Positions 11,617-31,106 of a stretch of 64,000 nt of DNA are shown here, in pieces (the first letter of the stretch is position 1; every line of letters starts with the position of its first letter). Both the position numbers and the translations under genes were made by a program. Origin of the DNA: Timema cristinae (Eukaryota > Arthropoda > Insecta > Phasmatodea > Timematidae); NCBI GenBank assembly GCA_039000515.1, contig JBCFYV010000012.1, positions 112,429,883-112,493,882 of the forward strand. The letters are read 5' to 3'. The notes beneath the pieces are model-generated. The model was not told the origin of the DNA. It did no database searches and saw only the letters and a program-made list of their open reading frames with translations.

Positions 11617-14600
11617 CATATTATATATATATAATAGTCCGTCCGGCAAATGTTGCTACGATTAAATGTTTGCAAGTGTTTGTATGTTCTGTTATACTTC
11701 ATACTTCATACTTCGTGAGGCATAAGATGTCGAGGTTTTGTAAATGCTAGATTTAGGTAAAAGAAAACTTAGAGCCCATCTGGGAGTAAATTAAGTTATT
11801 ACTCTTTTTAAATTTTGGCTATCCTCCTTTTGTAATATGTTTAATTATGACTATTTGTCATATAACGGTCCTATCGGCTCCTCTGAAATTATTGTTTATT
11901 TGTTTTTGGTATTTAATATTTAAATTAAAATCTTGTGTACCCGCCTTTATTCTCGGGAGAATAAGGGTGGTGTTACAATGTGTTGTGGAAGACTCCAAAT
12001 GCATTTCCTGTTCTTTACATCTCTTAGACATTACCTACATTGCTTTTGGAGCAAATACATTGCTTTACAATCACATCGCCCTTCTTCCACCCCCTTGCTA
12101 ATTCATTTCCTAAGCTGGTCAATAGAACCAATGTTAATGCAGGCTCTTTGGAGTGAGTGAGTGTCCTTTACATCTCTTGTTAATTAAATAATTGATTTAC
12201 AATCACATGGCTTGTTTCCCACTACCGCTCTCTACTCAGGGGTGAAGATTTCTGATTTACCCATCCCCTGTACCTAAGCTTGAGGAGATTTGGGGGGGGC
12301 ATTCCCCCTCACCGGAGGAGGCAAGAATATATTTGAACTATATATACCTCTACAAGGTATTTCAAAGGTTTTTTTAATAGTAATGTGGACTTGGGTTCAA
12401 TTTTTTTTAAATAGTCACATTAAAAATATAAAAAGTAAGCCTACCCTTGTCTCAGAGAAAATTGTTTCAAACATTTTCTATAAAACCATGTTTAATAAAT
12501 TACGGCTTTATTAAAAGACTTCTAACTAATTAGGTACCGGTACCTACTTTTAACTTCATTCCAAACCACTCGATGGTTTTCATCAGCGTACTGTTTCGAC
12601 AAACATATTTTTAGTCAACCTGTATATTGCTTTTGGGAAACAGCTGAAGATAATATAGGCATGGAAAATGACGACAGAAAAGGCTAATATTATTACTACC
12701 GGTAATGGATTACGCTTTGGCTCGTGAAAATACTTGCCACCTACCATTGTATAAACACCGACTATCCAACCTACACATGCATATTATCAAAGGAAACTAT
12801 CTCTACGCTGCCATTGATGTTACAAAAGAGTTATGTTTAGATTTTGTATATTGTAAATAATTTTTAAAAATTGCTGTTCAGAAATTCTATGTCCTCATTT
12901 AATCTAAAAGTAATTATGGATACATTTTATATTTACGATAACTTAAGCTAACATGTACAAGCAATGAATATTTTTCTCAACCTCTTTAATGCAGGGGTAC
13001 TTTTACGCTGAACCCCTACACGAGGAGGCCTGCAGAAATCGTTTCTCCGCCACTATTTCTATTCTATTTCCCCAGCTGTGCTGTAAAACCAACAGGAATG
13101 AATATGTTTGGACCAGCCAGAACTATTCTCCATGTGATAATAATTTCAGTAACACAAGAGGGCTTTAATGTGCTAGGTGTTGGTGTATTGTGATGAATGC
13201 CAGTCCTGGGGCCTACTTCACACTTCCTTAACCATTATAAGTCAGACTTATTTTTAGATTTTTGTTATAGTTTTTTTTGTGTGTAATGAATGTTGCATCT
13301 CAATGTGATTGTAAAGCCGCAATGTATAGTTGCTCTAAAAGCAAATGTAATTTACAACAGATTTAAATGATAGACAGTGTATTATATATAAATATATACA
13401 CACATTTGATGTTATCCTCTTTGGATCTCCTCTCTCTCTCTAATTTTGTCTCTGGTCTAGTGACTAGTCAACTTGACACTTGACAGGTATTATGCATTAA
13501 AGAATACACATTCGTAAAGGCAGCGTTGACCATTATTTTTTTTGTATTATTGAAAATTAGTCAATTATTGTGTTTTTAAATTTGCAACCAATTACAATTT
13601 TTGAATAAAAATTATACCACTTGTATTTCGAAAAAAAACAAACCACTTCACACTAGAGTATTAAATTATATTGACGGCCAATACTATTTTTGTTAAGGTA
13701 AGATTATAAAGTTTTTGTTGTGAAATATGTGTTGCCTATTAAACAACTAATATTTGAGGCTTTAGGTTATATTCTCGGGAGTATTAAAATTCACCATTCT
13801 GAAATAATGTCTGTTCTCGTTCAAATATCATGTTTTTACCAAGAATTGGGGGTAAGTTACTTATAGTCACAAACAACTTAAAATAGGTGAAGGGCCTAGC
13901 TTTCTTGTTCACAGACTGTTTTCAGATTTTTTTTACGCTATGTTTGTATAACTAAGGTTAACAGCCAAATTTAATATCTAGGCCTAGTCACATTAAGTAA
14001 AATTTTGATGAATCTTTCCTCTAGTCTTCATTTTCTTAAATTTTGAAAACTCTGATCATGTTCTCATAAGTTCGTTGGCACTTGATCATGTATTTTTATA
14101 CTTTTGGTTTTATCAGAGTGAGGTATTGCATATACATGTGTGTCATTTGCATTGGCAGGCGCATGGACTAAGGTAGGGTTGCCGGATTTCTGCTAGGGCA
14201 AACCGTGATCAAAAAAATAAATACGATTCATAATTATTTTTTTTTCCAATTTTTACGACACATTAAATAAATGCCTTTTACAGAAACAAAAAAGAAAACA
14301 GGCCTTAATAATAATAATTTAATAAAAAAAAGACATACAAAAGTTAAAAGTTTACTTATATTTGTGATAAGATCTTGCCTCCTTTGTTTTGTGCTGTCTT
14401 TTCGCCACGTTTAGATTTTTAACACTGTAAATTAAATTTTAAATATAAATATATTTCAGAACCACGAAACAATCATATCCATGCATTTACACTTACAATC
14501 TCACAATAACGCAATGGTATACAGTACAAATTATTCATAGATAATTAAATCACTAAACTTATAGAATAGATGGGATTTTCCCAAATTGTTTATACTAATA

Positions 14601-15342
14601 CATACTAATTTGATAAAAATAATGTTAATAGGTCTCTTACATCACCAATTGTGGGGTAAAAGCTATCATAACCAAAAAAAGTGAAAAACCAGGGAAATCA
14701 TGTGTCCCAAAGTGGTCTTTCAGGACACTGGGACTATCATCTAAAAATCGGGACAGTCCCGGAAAACTGGCTACGCTCACTAAGGCATCAAACTCGCAAT
14801 GTATAATATTTCTTGTGGCGGGGAGTTTGGGTTTGGGTGTATTAGGTTTCAATCTTCAATGCTGTAGTCATAAATTTAGCAACTCTGGAAACTATTTGGA
14901 GCATTTTTTAATGGTTACCAAGGATGAAACTTACTTAGCGCACTTCCCTTAAAATTCCAAGAATTCGCATAGAGCACATTACATTTCATCAGAATTTATT
15001 GATTCATAGTATGAAAAAACATTTTAACATAATATTGATATAAAATCAATTAGTTAACTTGGAATTGTATAGTACAAAACTGTACTTAAAAAAAAAAGAA
15101 TATTTTTCCACAAAAAGCAGTGCCAGAACGGCGTTCCCGCTCCACTACACCCCTGCTAATCTTGACCACAAGAACTGAGGGTGATTTATAAATTATTATT
15201 TGTAGTTTTCTGGTCTCCACTCCTTGCAAATGTGGATTTATTTTCTCTCGTTTGTCCTTACAATGTACTTAATGAATCTATATAGCCTAATGGCACTCTC
15301 TTTATTTGTTTAGAAGAGAATGACGCACAGTTCGAGCCAGGG
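10762..15342. other. Intergenic between the divergent coiled-coil gene and Hs3st-B
   Basis: The two genes are transcribed away from each other from this 4.6 kb gap, so both promoters may lie here, but I cannot point to a specific core promoter. The gap contains TA microsatellites (11280-11301, 11538-11632), a diverged direct repeat (12013-12085 and 12168-12222, sharing CTTTACATCTCTT and TTTACAATCACAT), and a hAT-like terminus CAGTGCCAGAACGGCGTTCC near 15118. A possible 3' splice site (TTTATTTGTTTAG) about 30 bp before the Hs3st-B start suggests an upstream non-coding exon. Confidence 0.5.
11538..11632. repeat. (AT)n microsatellite
   Basis: About 80 bp of almost pure AT dinucleotide, flanked by imperfect TTACATATTTTATATATAAT and ATATTACATATTATATATAT. 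A shorter TA run is at 11280-11301. Confidence 0.95.
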
Positions 15343-22730
<7,388 letters not shown>

Positions 22731-24070
22731 CTAATGAGAGCTGACTATTGAACCACAAATACTTTTTTTTTTTTTTTTTTTTTCAAAAATAAGTTTATTG
22801 TAAAGATTCCATAATTCTTTTTTTTTAGCCTTAATTATGATTCATATTTATCCTTGTGGTTTGGTAGGGGTGGGCAAATGGAATTTTATTTTCAAATTGA
22901 TTGGTAAAATTAGGATCAAATATCTAATAATACAGGTTGAATAGATTTTCTAATCTTTCATTAATTTTTATTAGAATTTTAATACATATACAAAATATTA
23001 ATTGATAGATAGTCAATATCTCAAAAATTATATATAAATATATAAAAAGGTTTGGCTTATGAGTAAAAAATGTATACTAATGACATAGAAGGAAGCCGAC
23101 CTGAAAGAATAGTTAGGCTAGTAATTTATATAGTAGTAATTAAACTCTTCTCTTAATTTCTTTATACACTGCTCACACTTCCATCTTTTGATCACTTTCA
23201 CATTTGACATGAAAATTATGTTTTGAAAACATAATTTTTTTGATATGCTATTAGAATAAATTATAGCTCAAATAACACTCAAAACAGTCAATAAGCATTT
23301 TTGTATAGGTTTTTGTGTTTTTTATAGACTTGTGTTTTGTTGTGTTAATTTTGTCCGATCACATTGTCTTTTTTTGTGGGTAATTGTTAAAAAAAAAGAT
23401 GTGACTACTTAAATTTTCAAACAGTTTTACCAATTTAGGTACAATTTAAAGTCATCGTGTTGTACTTAATCTTTGATTCCGTGTCTTGACATTAAATGCC
23501 AAATATTTTTTCAGGATTACATTTGAAATACAGAATTCAAAGTAATTGAATCTAGTCATCCTTTTTTTTATAAACTCACATATTGACATTAATACTTGTC
23601 CATTTTGTGTGAAATTACAATTTCAGTATTTTGAATCCTTACTTAAGTAAAGGTTAAACATTGAAATGTAAATAGTATTGTGATTACCCTATGTTTGAAG
23701 GACAAAGAAAAAAAGGTGAGGTAATGGTGAAATTTGAAATTTCAATTTACCTGTGTAATTTTAAAAGCAATATTAGATTCTACTCCAATGACAAAGTTTA
23801 AAGACTGGTAGAGTTGTTATCATGACCGTTTCCTAATATTCGTGAAGTGAACATTTTTTATTGTACTAAGTACAACTATGAAATATGGTGCCATATCTAT
23901 TTGAATATTATTAATAATTAAAGTCATTATTATTTGATTAAAAATTTTATCTAATATCAAAATTACAAGAGCTATTTCGTTCGGGGTTTAACTCTTGGTG
24001 CTTCCTTAATATTGCATGTTTATCATCTACTAAACATTTACCTGCTGTTCTCATTTACGTTTTTTTCTAA

Positions 24071-24842
24071 GGGATGTGCAACCTCTAGCTCTTGCTCTAG
24101 TATTACGTGACCCTTCGTCTGCCTGGGAATCAATTGTATATTGAAACCAGAAATAATGGTAATAATTTCTCATAAAATTGTGATCATTAAGAGTCAATAC
24201 ATACATTATTTAAAATGTTCAAAGCGAGGATAGGTTTTATTTGATATTGTTACCATTCAAAGGTGGATAAAACCCAACTTTTCTTGAAATTGGATTTAAA
24301 AAAAAACAACATAAGCATAAGTGTCTTTTTAAGAAAAACCTCTTCAATTTTTATGTTTTTCTATCCATGTTTCCTGTACCTTCTTCCAAATATCAAAAGT
24401 TAAGAGGTTTTCCCTGAAGATATATGTTATATACTCAATTCCACTGTCCATTTCATTTGTTTGTTATTTATGTTAACGGTACATGTTCCTATCTAAGTGT
24501 CCTATTATTCTTTACCAATTTCCTTTTTCTTCCTTTTGTTTCCTCTCATAGAAAGTTGTGTTATGTGTTTCGCACTCCCTCTTAATGAGTTCCGATAGAA
24601 TGAAACTTAGATCGGGGGATTGGGTTAATATCAATCAAGTTTCTTCAAGATCCAGTCATTACCTCTCTGTCCAGTGGCAGCAATGTAAAGTGTGAACTGT
24701 ATTGTCCTTTTTGTTGTAAAAGCCATATTGTGTTTTATATTATATATCCTTCCATCCACCTTTTTTGTAACAAAACTACCAGAATTAGAGTAATTTAATC
24801 AATTTTCTATGCGCCATCTCTTTTAAAAGGTTGCACAACCCT
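24071..24842. mobile_element. R8 element with inverted termini
   Basis: The left end GGGATGTGCAACCTCTAGCTCTT matches the reverse complement of the right end (GGGTTGTGCAACCTTTTAAAAG) over about 15 well-matched bases. The interior matches the R8 copies at 5790-6010 and 19085-19310. No transposase frame is visible, so it is non-autonomous. The superfamily is not assigned. Confidence 0.5.
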
Positions 24843-25427
24843 GCCATGTTTTGAAACCAAGCAAAAGAGTTTATATAGAATCTAACCACAGTAGAGCCTT
24901 TATGCAACACAAAATATAATTTAAAATTGATTTCTCAGCTCTTGATAAAAAATAAAATTGTGATGTCGAGTAATTTAATTATTTGTTTTTATCGTCTAGT
25001 TTCATTTTAATGATGGAAAGTGCTTTTAAAAATATTATAAATATGTACAAACACATGACACGGTTGCTATTTGTATTTTGTACTTAAATAATCTTGTCAA
25101 TTATAAGGAAATAACTTACAATCCGGAATTGTGACATGAACATTATTAAGTGTGTAAGTATGGTCTAGGAGTGACTCGTAGAAGTCAGATTAATATGGAA
25201 CAGGAACATTGATCTACTGATATAAGCTGGTAAGCTGAGCTTACTTGTGGACACACAGGTCGGTGTAAGAATGCCCCAGCGTTTTAACGATTTTGGACCC
25301 GTATTTCTTAAGTTGGCAAACTACATTTAATGTTCATGTTAAACTACAGTAAAATATGGTAGAAAAGAATGTTTTAGAAAAGACCTTTTATTTTATCAGT
25401 CAATATTGATACAATTTTATTATAACA

Positions 25428-25640
25428 CTAGCAGAAGTATTTGGCGTTGCTTGTGGGGTAATTGTGCAGTTTATTGCACTGTTACCCTGGGCAACACTTT
25501 GCTTTTGCTTAAAACATGAAAAAAACTCTTCATTTTATTGCTTCAAACCAGGTTTTTTAATTAACTAAAAGATAATTTAGTTAAAATTGTAAAATTCCTG
25601 GTTTGATGTGCGGCAGACGGATAAACAAACTCTTTATTTT
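25428..25640. mobile_element. Possible RTE-like retroposon remnant
   Basis: Starts with CACTAGCAGAAGTATTTGGC and ends with GCGGCAGACGGATAAACAAAC. This start and the ACAGACGGA-type end are reminiscent of common RTE/SINE remnants in invertebrate genomes. This is pattern memory only, with no coding support. Confidence 0.3.
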
Positions 25641-26999
25641 CTCAACATTGATATTATTAATCAAACATTAGAGCTTCTGATCACATATTTGACATATGAA
25701 TCTATGAAAGTAGTTTTGTATTCAACAAGGCCCAATGGCTGAATGTTATTATAATACTTGGAAAATTGATAAAATAAAATAAGTAAAACATGAGAGAAGA
25801 AAATCCACGTAGTGAAAGAGTTAAAACATGTGGGTAGAATGTAATGCATACATTTATTGTATTCCTTTCTTTTATCTTCTATAGTAGAAAAAGCAATTTA
25901 CACATCGAAACACTTTGAACAAAAATGATAAAAAAACTTTGGAAACCAAATTATTTTAACTTAGTATATGTTGCATTAAAAAAAGTGCTTTTTTTTTGTA
26001 ACAGTCAGATACTGCCCTTCCTGCCCTATGTTTTATAGATCTATTCTGCCAATCACCTGACCTAAATACAATTAGCTCTGTCAACCCAAACATAAGTTTT
26101 GAAAATAACTGTCTTGTCTGTTTTTTGCTTAAAGATTAACTACCAATGATCAAAAAATAATTCATCATGTTATTTATTACTACAAAACAAAATGTTTTAA
26201 GTTTATATCAAGTCTTTTGCCCGATAATTTTTCCCCACTAAATTTAACTTTAACTTTCCTTTTGCTCTAGTGGTAGTGTAGGGTTTTAAAATTATCCTAC
26301 CAAAGATACACAGATCCATACAAATGTACAAATACTTAAGTATAGTAAATGTTAGTACACTCGCATACAGTTGGACTTGTAATAGTTGTGTCCTACACTT
26401 TAGTGCAGAATTAACGTACACAAATAACTACACCAAAAATAGATCGCTAGTGTTGGCAATAATTTTAAACAGTCACAATTAGAAAATTTAAAGTCTTTTA
26501 AGCATAATAATTATATATAAAAAGTTTTATGAAACTTTTTTAAGAGTCATTTCTCATAGTTTTACTTTTAAGTAAATTTAAAAAACATATTATTTTATTT
26601 TGTAAAAATGATGTATGCTAAGCCAGGACTTTTGGATTATCATATAATTTTTTTTATATAAACGGTTTATTTAATATTAATGTGTCAAATATTATCTTTT
26701 AGTAATTTTTTAACTTTAACTGTATTTGAGAATTACGTGAACATAATCTCAAATCAAAAGTTAGATAATTGTCTCTTAATAACATATTTTAAAGGGTCTA
26801 GTGCTGATGTATTTGGAATACAGATGAGCGCTTTCTTTGTATATATAACTTATTTAAAAATTGTATTAATATTAAGTCAAATCCATTATTTTAGATCATT
26901 TTACCTACGATTCCAAATTTGAATCTCAAAAAACATAGTAAACTTATGAAGTTTAATATAATACTTTAACTTTTAGGTTGCTATATAATATATCATCAT

Positions 27000-27272
27000 C
27001 ATCACCTCGTCTTACTACCCTTCGGGTTATACGCACTTACGCGAATGTGTAATGGTAGGGTGATTGTGAGATGAAATGGAGGACCTACAGTTTAACGTGG
27101 GATCCGAACCATGGTGGAGGCCTGGCATTCCACACATTCACAAGTTGTGATTAATACACTTCTTGTCAGAGGGGAAGGAAGGGTTTGTCAATCAGATAAA
27201 TCTGTGCCGGGACGGAGGATTGAACCCCGAACTCCCAGCACAGAAGTCCGACACCTTACCCCTGACCGAATA
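27000..27272 (-). mobile_element. SINE-B copy
   Basis: Reverse orientation. It begins with an (ATC)n tail, then the shared 3' tail CGTCTTACTACCCTTCGGGT, then TTAACGTGGGATCCGAACCA and CAGAGGGGAAGGAAGGGTTTG. At the right it has the tRNA-like head in reverse (GATTGAACCCCGAACTCCCA). It matches the copies at 34128-34384, 40256-40540 and 52924-53090. Confidence 0.85.
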
Positions 27273-27349
27273 TAACATAGAAGTGGTTACTAAATGTTAA
27301 TAATTATTTTTATTAAATGCATTGATTATAAAATTCATACAGTCAGTAA

Positions 27350-27550
27350 AGTGGTTGTTGACTACGGTGGTCTTGGGTTAAAGTGCTCGCCTCAAGACTT
27401 ATATTTGTGGGTTCAAACCCAGCTAGGATGGATTTAACTTGAATGATAAAAATTCCTAGCACAACTTCCATCATAGGGAAAGTAAAGCATTTGTTGCCAT
27501 GTCGATTGTGGCCTATAAAATAACCCTGGAAGGTATGGGAAAATACCTTT
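27350..27550 (+). mobile_element. tRNA-like SINE (family E)
   Basis: The head has CGGTGGTCTTGGGTTAAAGT followed by GCTCGCC (A-box-like) and GTGGGTTCAAACCCAGCTAG (B-box). The spacing fits RNA polymerase III internal promoters. The non-tRNA body runs to about 27550. No second full copy was found in the window, so family status is inferred from structure. Confidence 0.5.
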
Positions 27551-27850
27551 CCCGGCAAAATTGTTAGGCCTTTTTACTCTCATTCATAGAAATTCTTGTG
27601 TGTTGATATTATCAATGGGTTCAGAAAGTGCATGTTAAATACCTCAAATAAATATATTAATTATTAAAATATTTTATAAATGTTGTGTTCTCTGGGTGTT
27701 GAGTTTTCGTTTAATTAGGTTGCACCCACCCAGCATAAGCGCTCTATACTAGCACAATATTGAGTGTTTTACTATGTTGGTGATATATGTCAAAGATGTT
27801 AATTATTTCGTGTTTTCCAGACGTATTTAATTTTGGAAAGGTAAAGAAAA

Positions 27851-28460
27851 AACTAGGGATTGGATCCTTGAATTCTTAAGAATGTTCAAGATTCTTGGAT
27901 TTAAAAAAATGTAGATTCAAACTCAAAACCCTAATTTTATATTTTTATCTCATTCTTAAAGTAAAACTTATTTTAGAGCTCTACTACAGCTTATTGGTGG
28001 TCCAGAACCAATAATTTAACATTAACGAGTGTATGAATATTATAATGAATGGCTTATAAGAATGTTAACATTTAGTAACTATTTGTAACCCGCCTCGGTG
28101 GCGTAGTTGGCTAATACGCTTGTCGTGTTAAGCTCGACTGCTGAGGACGGGGAGATCGAGGTTCGAATCTCGGTTGGGTGAACTGGGGGTGGTTTTTCCT
28201 AAATGGTTTTCCACTCTCCTTCCACGCAAATACGGGTTCACTTCCTCTAACTCAACCTTCCCAATTCCTAATCCATTAGCATAATTAGTACTTAAAGCGT
28301 ATAACCCGAACGGGTAGTAAGACGCGGTGCTAAATATAAATATATAACTATTTGTATTTTATGCTATATTTATATATCCTTTTATGTTCATAATTTTTTT
28401 CAAGATTTGAGATTTAAAGAAGGTAGATTGGTATTCATAAAATAGTGGTTTTGACCCCCA
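27851..28460 (+). mobile_element. R6 element interrupted by a SINE
   Basis: The left part (27851-28087) and right part (28345-28460) together match the continuous R6 copy at 19712-20040. The SINE-A copy at 28088-28344 sits between them, so R6 was already here when the SINE inserted. Confidence 0.7.
28088..28344 (+). mobile_element. SINE-A, full-length, with target-site duplication
   Basis: The best reference copy. The 12-bp direct repeat TAACTATTTGTA flanks it at 28076-28087 and 28345-28356. The head shows a pol III A box (GGCGTAGTTGGCTAATACGC) and B box (GGTTCGAATCTCG). The body includes CTCTCCTTCCACGCAAATAC and CACTTCCTCTAACTCAACCTT. The 3' tail is GTATAACCCGAACGGGTAGT AAGACGCGGTGCTAA followed by AATATA repeats. 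Confidence 0.95.
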
Positions 28461-29824
28461 ACTCTTAAAAAAAACATAAATCTATATATGAAATTATTCA
28501 TTTCCAATTATATTAAAAACCAAATAAATGCAATAGATATATTTAAGATTCTTCAATTCAAAAATACTTTGATTACTATTATGACTTACATTAATTATAT
28601 AAAGCTTTATTGAAACCAGAAACACAAAAGGTTTTTGACAACTTTTTTAAAAGCTGTTTTTTGTAATGATTGAAATTCATCAAAGTTATTTTTTTTAGCA
28701 CATAAAATTGACAGGCACAATAAATTTTATTACTTGTAGTTTCAGCTGTATTTCTTCACATATATTGTTATCTCTTGCAGTAATATTTTAATTAAGTTCA
28801 AAAATATTGAGTCAATTTTGATTATTACTTTTTTTTTATAGTAGTGTCAAATATCCATTTTATCAAATGTGGTGAGCCTAAGTAATAGAAACATTGATAT
28901 GCCTAATTTACCCTCACTTATAATGCTATTCATATCAATTGTTAAGTTTCTATATAAAATAAAAATAATATATGTTAAAACATTTTTAGCTATAAGATAG
29001 ATCCATATCTATTTAAAATTTAAAGTTGCATAACCCACATTGAAAGTGGTAAACTAGCGGTCGTTAAGTTTGTCGCAAAATTACATTGAGATAAGTCTTT
29101 ATTACTGACATAACTTTAAAACAAAAGTTCCAATTTAAAATTTATTACTGAATAATAATCAAATTTCCAATCTGAAAATGTTTTGAATCTCAAATATTCT
29201 TCAGATATTCGAAGAAAGAAAGTCCTTTCTAAATTTAAAACTTGCACTGCCATAAAAGTTTAGACAGCCTAGTTGATTGTCTATTTGTGTAATTTCGAAT
29301 ATTTTTTTCTCGTTACAAATCATTTCAAAAAATATTTTTAACATAACAAAGATTAACGAGTTTTTTTTTTTCAAGTTAACTTCAAGTTCTTTTGTTTGTT
29401 TTTTCTAACTGGCGCAAATGAAAAGAAACCAACAAACACAATATTTAATGTCATGAGTCATCCATAACAGTCACAATTTAAAATGTGAAATGTTTTAGGA
29501 TAAGTAGTATCAGCATATAAATAACAAACTAACTTATTACTAAGAAATACAAAACTCAGAACTGAACAATAATGTTATTCTGTAGGCATTTTTTTTAAAT
29601 TCGTGATGTTCTCTTCATTCGAATGAATACATTTCTGGGATTCTATGTCTACGACTACATATTTTCTTAACATATTATCAAATAGGCAAACAACTGGATA
29701 TCTTATTTCTAAATCTTGTGTTAAAGTTTTGTTAAGTTGTGTTTCATACTTTTAAACTTACTAATATTGCTTTTACATGAAAATAATATTGATACACTAT
29801 GCAATAATTCTAGGGGTGGATGGA

Positions 29825-30192
29825 GAAGAAATTCAACCTGAAAGGAGTGTTAGTTAAGGCCTCGACAGAAACAAACTAAACTTTTATTTTTTTCACTTTT
29901 CCATCTTCTTATCACTTTCACAGTCACATAATATTTTACAGTTTCGGAAATATTCCTTTTTCATTAAAAAAATAATTTATAACTTTTTTCAGATATATTG
30001 TTGCAAAAAAAAATTCTCAGGGCTTTCTGATCTTCCTTATTATAAATAAGGAATATATCTGAGAATTTAAAATCAATCGGAACCAAGAAAATAACAAAAT
30101 GTTGGAAGAGTGGACGAAAAATTGAAGAGAAAAATGTATTTGCTACTATAATGGACTAACCAAACCCTTCATTCAGGTTGGCTTCCTTGCAA
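29825..30192. mobile_element. Foldback/MITE-like element
   Basis: The left end GAAGAAATTCAACCTGAAAGGAG and the reverse complement of the right end (GAAGCCAACCTGAATGAAGGG) are similar, and both continue into a GTTAGT-like block. A related end lies at 23089-23120 (GAAGCCGACCTGAAAGAATAG). No coding potential is seen. Confidence 0.45.
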
Positions 30193-30876
30193 ATCACTTA
30201 TCACACTGATTTCATATTTATAAGCTATTGGGTAATTATTAATTTTATTATTACTTTTTCTGTTATTTTATCATTCTGAATTTTATTACTGAACTATTTT
30301 TACTCATCACAACATATTGCTGTGATTGTGAGATAGGTAAGGCCTATATTTCTATGTACTTAGCCATAGCATAAAGTACAGCGTTTTAGTTAAAAAAAAT
30401 TATTTCACAAACCACTTTGTTGATTATTGTTTGGACTACATCATTTGTTTGAAACAGTTTTACAAAGTACAAGATTTGGTGCCATTGGTCGCTTAAAACA
30501 AGAGCGGCCTATTTTTTTTATTACTGTAAATTATTGTGTGTTTATAAATATAAGATAAACTGTGTACAATATATTTTAAGCTAAATGAGTTTGTTTTCTA
30601 CTGACTGAACTAAGTGGTGTGGTTTTTTTTACAAAGGTGTCAAAAATGTACAATGCTCATATTTAAAAAAAAAATTAAGTGGGAATGTCACATTACTCAC
30701 TTAAATCTCGCTTAAAAACATTTAAAGTTTAGGAAATATTTCACCTTGCTTTTTAGAGGTAAAGAACTATAGATAATGGCTCAATAAAATGTTAATTTAG
30801 AAATGTATGATGTAATGTGTGTGTGTGTTCAAGATATCACTTTGTTAATAGTGAAATAAATAAACATAAAGCTTAC

Positions 30877-31003
30877 TTTTCATACCAGTAGGGTAAGAAC
30901 ATTCTAATTGAAATGTGTCGAATCCATTTAGCATTTGTATTTTTATTATTTGTTTGGGGAGTTGTGTTATTATTTTTCTCCAAGGATCAGAGAATTCTTT
31001 AAA
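30877..31003 (-). CDS. Orphan exon-like stretch, product unknown
   Basis: On the minus strand a good acceptor (AATACTTTCAG) at 31004-31005 precedes 127 bp that is open in one frame only. A donor AAAA/GTAAGC follows. The encoded peptide starts FKEFSDPWRKIITQLPKQII and ends FQLECSYPTGMK. It would enter in phase 0 and leave in phase 1. I do not recognise the protein and found no partner exon. The 36-bp minisatellite lies about 100 bp upstream, and its units carry 5' splice-site consensus on this same strand. It could be an internal exon of an unfound gene, or chance. Confidence 0.3.
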
Positions 31004-31106
31004 CTGAAAGTATTTAAATTTAATGTACATAAATTTAGTAAAGGGAATCATTAGCACACATTTCTGTGGTTTGATCTATGGCGTCATCTACTGGATTTAA
31101 CTTCTT

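Larger units (their letters stand above)
22731..30876. other. Intergenic, repeat-bearing
   Basis: From the Hs3st-B stop to the first exon-like stretch I see no supported coding exon on either strand. The 3' UTR of Hs3st-B must begin here. A T run of more than 20 bases lies at about 22765-22785, but I could not fix a poly(A) site with confidence. The rest holds DNA-transposon and SINE copies listed separately, embedded in AT-rich sequence. Confidence 0.5.

Noticed and set aside
14637..14852. Minus-strand open frame starting MKPNTPKPKLPATRNIIHCE
   Set aside because: No family likeness, and the surrounding GGACACTGGGACTATC-type sequence looks like repeat debris.
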